Origin: Kribbella kalugense
Lineage (GTDB): Bacteria > Actinomycetota > Actinomycetes > Propionibacteriales > Kribbellaceae
Direction: 5' to 3'
Length of the DNA: 64,000 nucleotides
NCBI RefSeq assembly: GCF_004365875.1
Contig: NZ_SODF01000002.1
Coordinates: 1,986,971-2,050,970 of the forward strand
Of the stretch, positions 63,653-64,000 are shown one piece after another. Positions within the stretch are counted from its first letter, which is position 1, and every line of letters starts with the position of its first letter. Below the pieces are notes generated by a model that was not told the DNA's origin, searched no databases, and worked only from the letters and a program-made list of their open reading frames with translations. A program made the position numbers and the translations under genes.

Positions 63653-64000
63653 CTAGGTCGCGGACCATCGCAGGTACCCCTCGTCCACCTCTGCCAATTG
63701 TGGGGAATGCCGCTGGGCCGGCCACACGGCCCCGTTTGCGTAGGCTTGGAGGGCGGGACGTCCTTCGGTGAGCGCACTCGCGACGTCGTCGATCATCTCG
63801 CCGACGCTGGCCCACCACGGCGCCGACGCTCCGCCTCCCTCGGCGTACCACTCCCAAACGCACCCGAACTGGTCGCCATCGCGCAAGTCGACGTACAGGA
63901 GACCGGCGTCAGCCGCGTCGGCGATCGGCAGGAAGGTATCAAGCCAGTCCGTTGTCGGGCTCCCAGCCGGTTCGCTATCTCCTCGCCGGGGGCCGGAACC
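63653..64000 (-). CDS. SUKH/SMI1-KNR4-like protein, 5' end beyond window
   Basis: The frame runs off the right edge with no stop for at least 115 residues. DWLDTFLPIADAADAGLLYV, FGCVWEWYAEGGG and ALTEGRPALQAYAN form the C-terminal half of an SMI1/KNR4 (SUKH) domain. These proteins are often immunity proteins for contact-dependent toxins. The start lies outside the window, so the full length is unknown. Confidence 0.65.
   Translation of the reverse strand, partial: GSGPRRGDSEPAGSPTTDWLDTFLPIADAADAGLLYVDLRDGDQFGCVWEWYAEGGGASAPWWASVGEMIDDVASALTEGRPALQAYANGAVWPAQRHSPQLAEVDEGYLRWSAT

Overview
The window is high-GC actinobacterial DNA: GTG and TTG starts are common, GGAGG-type ribosome sites are frequent, and there are AfsR/NB-ARC-like STAND proteins and a DUF5937-type ArsR regulator. 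A Nocardioidales genus such as Kribbella is my best guess from gene style; this is inference, not a database match.

Left chromosomal part (1-12120). A secreted clan GH-A glycoside hydrolase is cut by the window start and has a LacI-type operator upstream. It is followed by an ArsR-like regulator, a membrane-anchored protein with ten copies of a 13-residue repeat whose tail has been duplicated in the adjacent non-coding DNA, and a scar where a headless LacI gene meets a broken NPCBM domain. Next is a five-gene catabolic operon (FAD monooxygenase, HpaI-type aldolase, cyclase/amidohydrolase, two SDRs) divergent from a TetR regulator with a doubled palindromic operator. A PPOX-fold protein, a YceI protein and a G5-domain lipoprotein complete this part.

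Integrative element (about 12159-61928, about 49.8 kb). A complete tRNA-Lys gene is followed by an IS481-family insertion and a tyrosine integrase. A 30-bp identical copy of the tRNA 3' end recurs 49,740 bp to the right, so the DNA between looks like an element inserted in tRNA-Lys. I see no replication, conjugation or excisionase genes. The cargo is largely genome-conflict genes. (a) 15.6-26 kb: membrane proteins, a TPR-CHAT protein lacking the usual catalytic His, a translationally coupled TIR-like/FxLYD effector plus STAND-TPR pair, a TIR-STAND-TPR protein, and a small adaptor-like protein sharing a peptide tag with the first STAND. (b) 26-31.4 kb: a HEPN protein in an operon with a large SF1 helicase fused to a Vsr/DUF559-like nuclease. 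(c) 31.5-36.8 kb: mostly decayed genes with frameshifts, including a nuclease-like gene, a GNAT and a broken graspetide precursor with its ATP-grasp ligase. (d) 36.9-61.7 kb: an apparently complete Dpd system, which replaces guanine in DNA with 7-deazaguanine derivatives and restricts unmodified DNA.

In the Dpd cluster, dpdE-F-G-H-I-J-K-D form one tightly overlapping operon of restriction genes. Converging on it, queC-queE-queD-folE2 make preQ0 from GTP. Divergent from queC, dpdC-dpdB-dpdA-dpdB' form the modification operon: DpdA inserts preQ0, the DpdB proteins assist and DpdC converts the base. There are two DGQHR-type DpdB paralogues flanking dpdA.

Right chromosomal part (61937-64000): a non-coding gap, an EcsC/TerB-like protein and the end of a SUKH-like gene that runs off the window.
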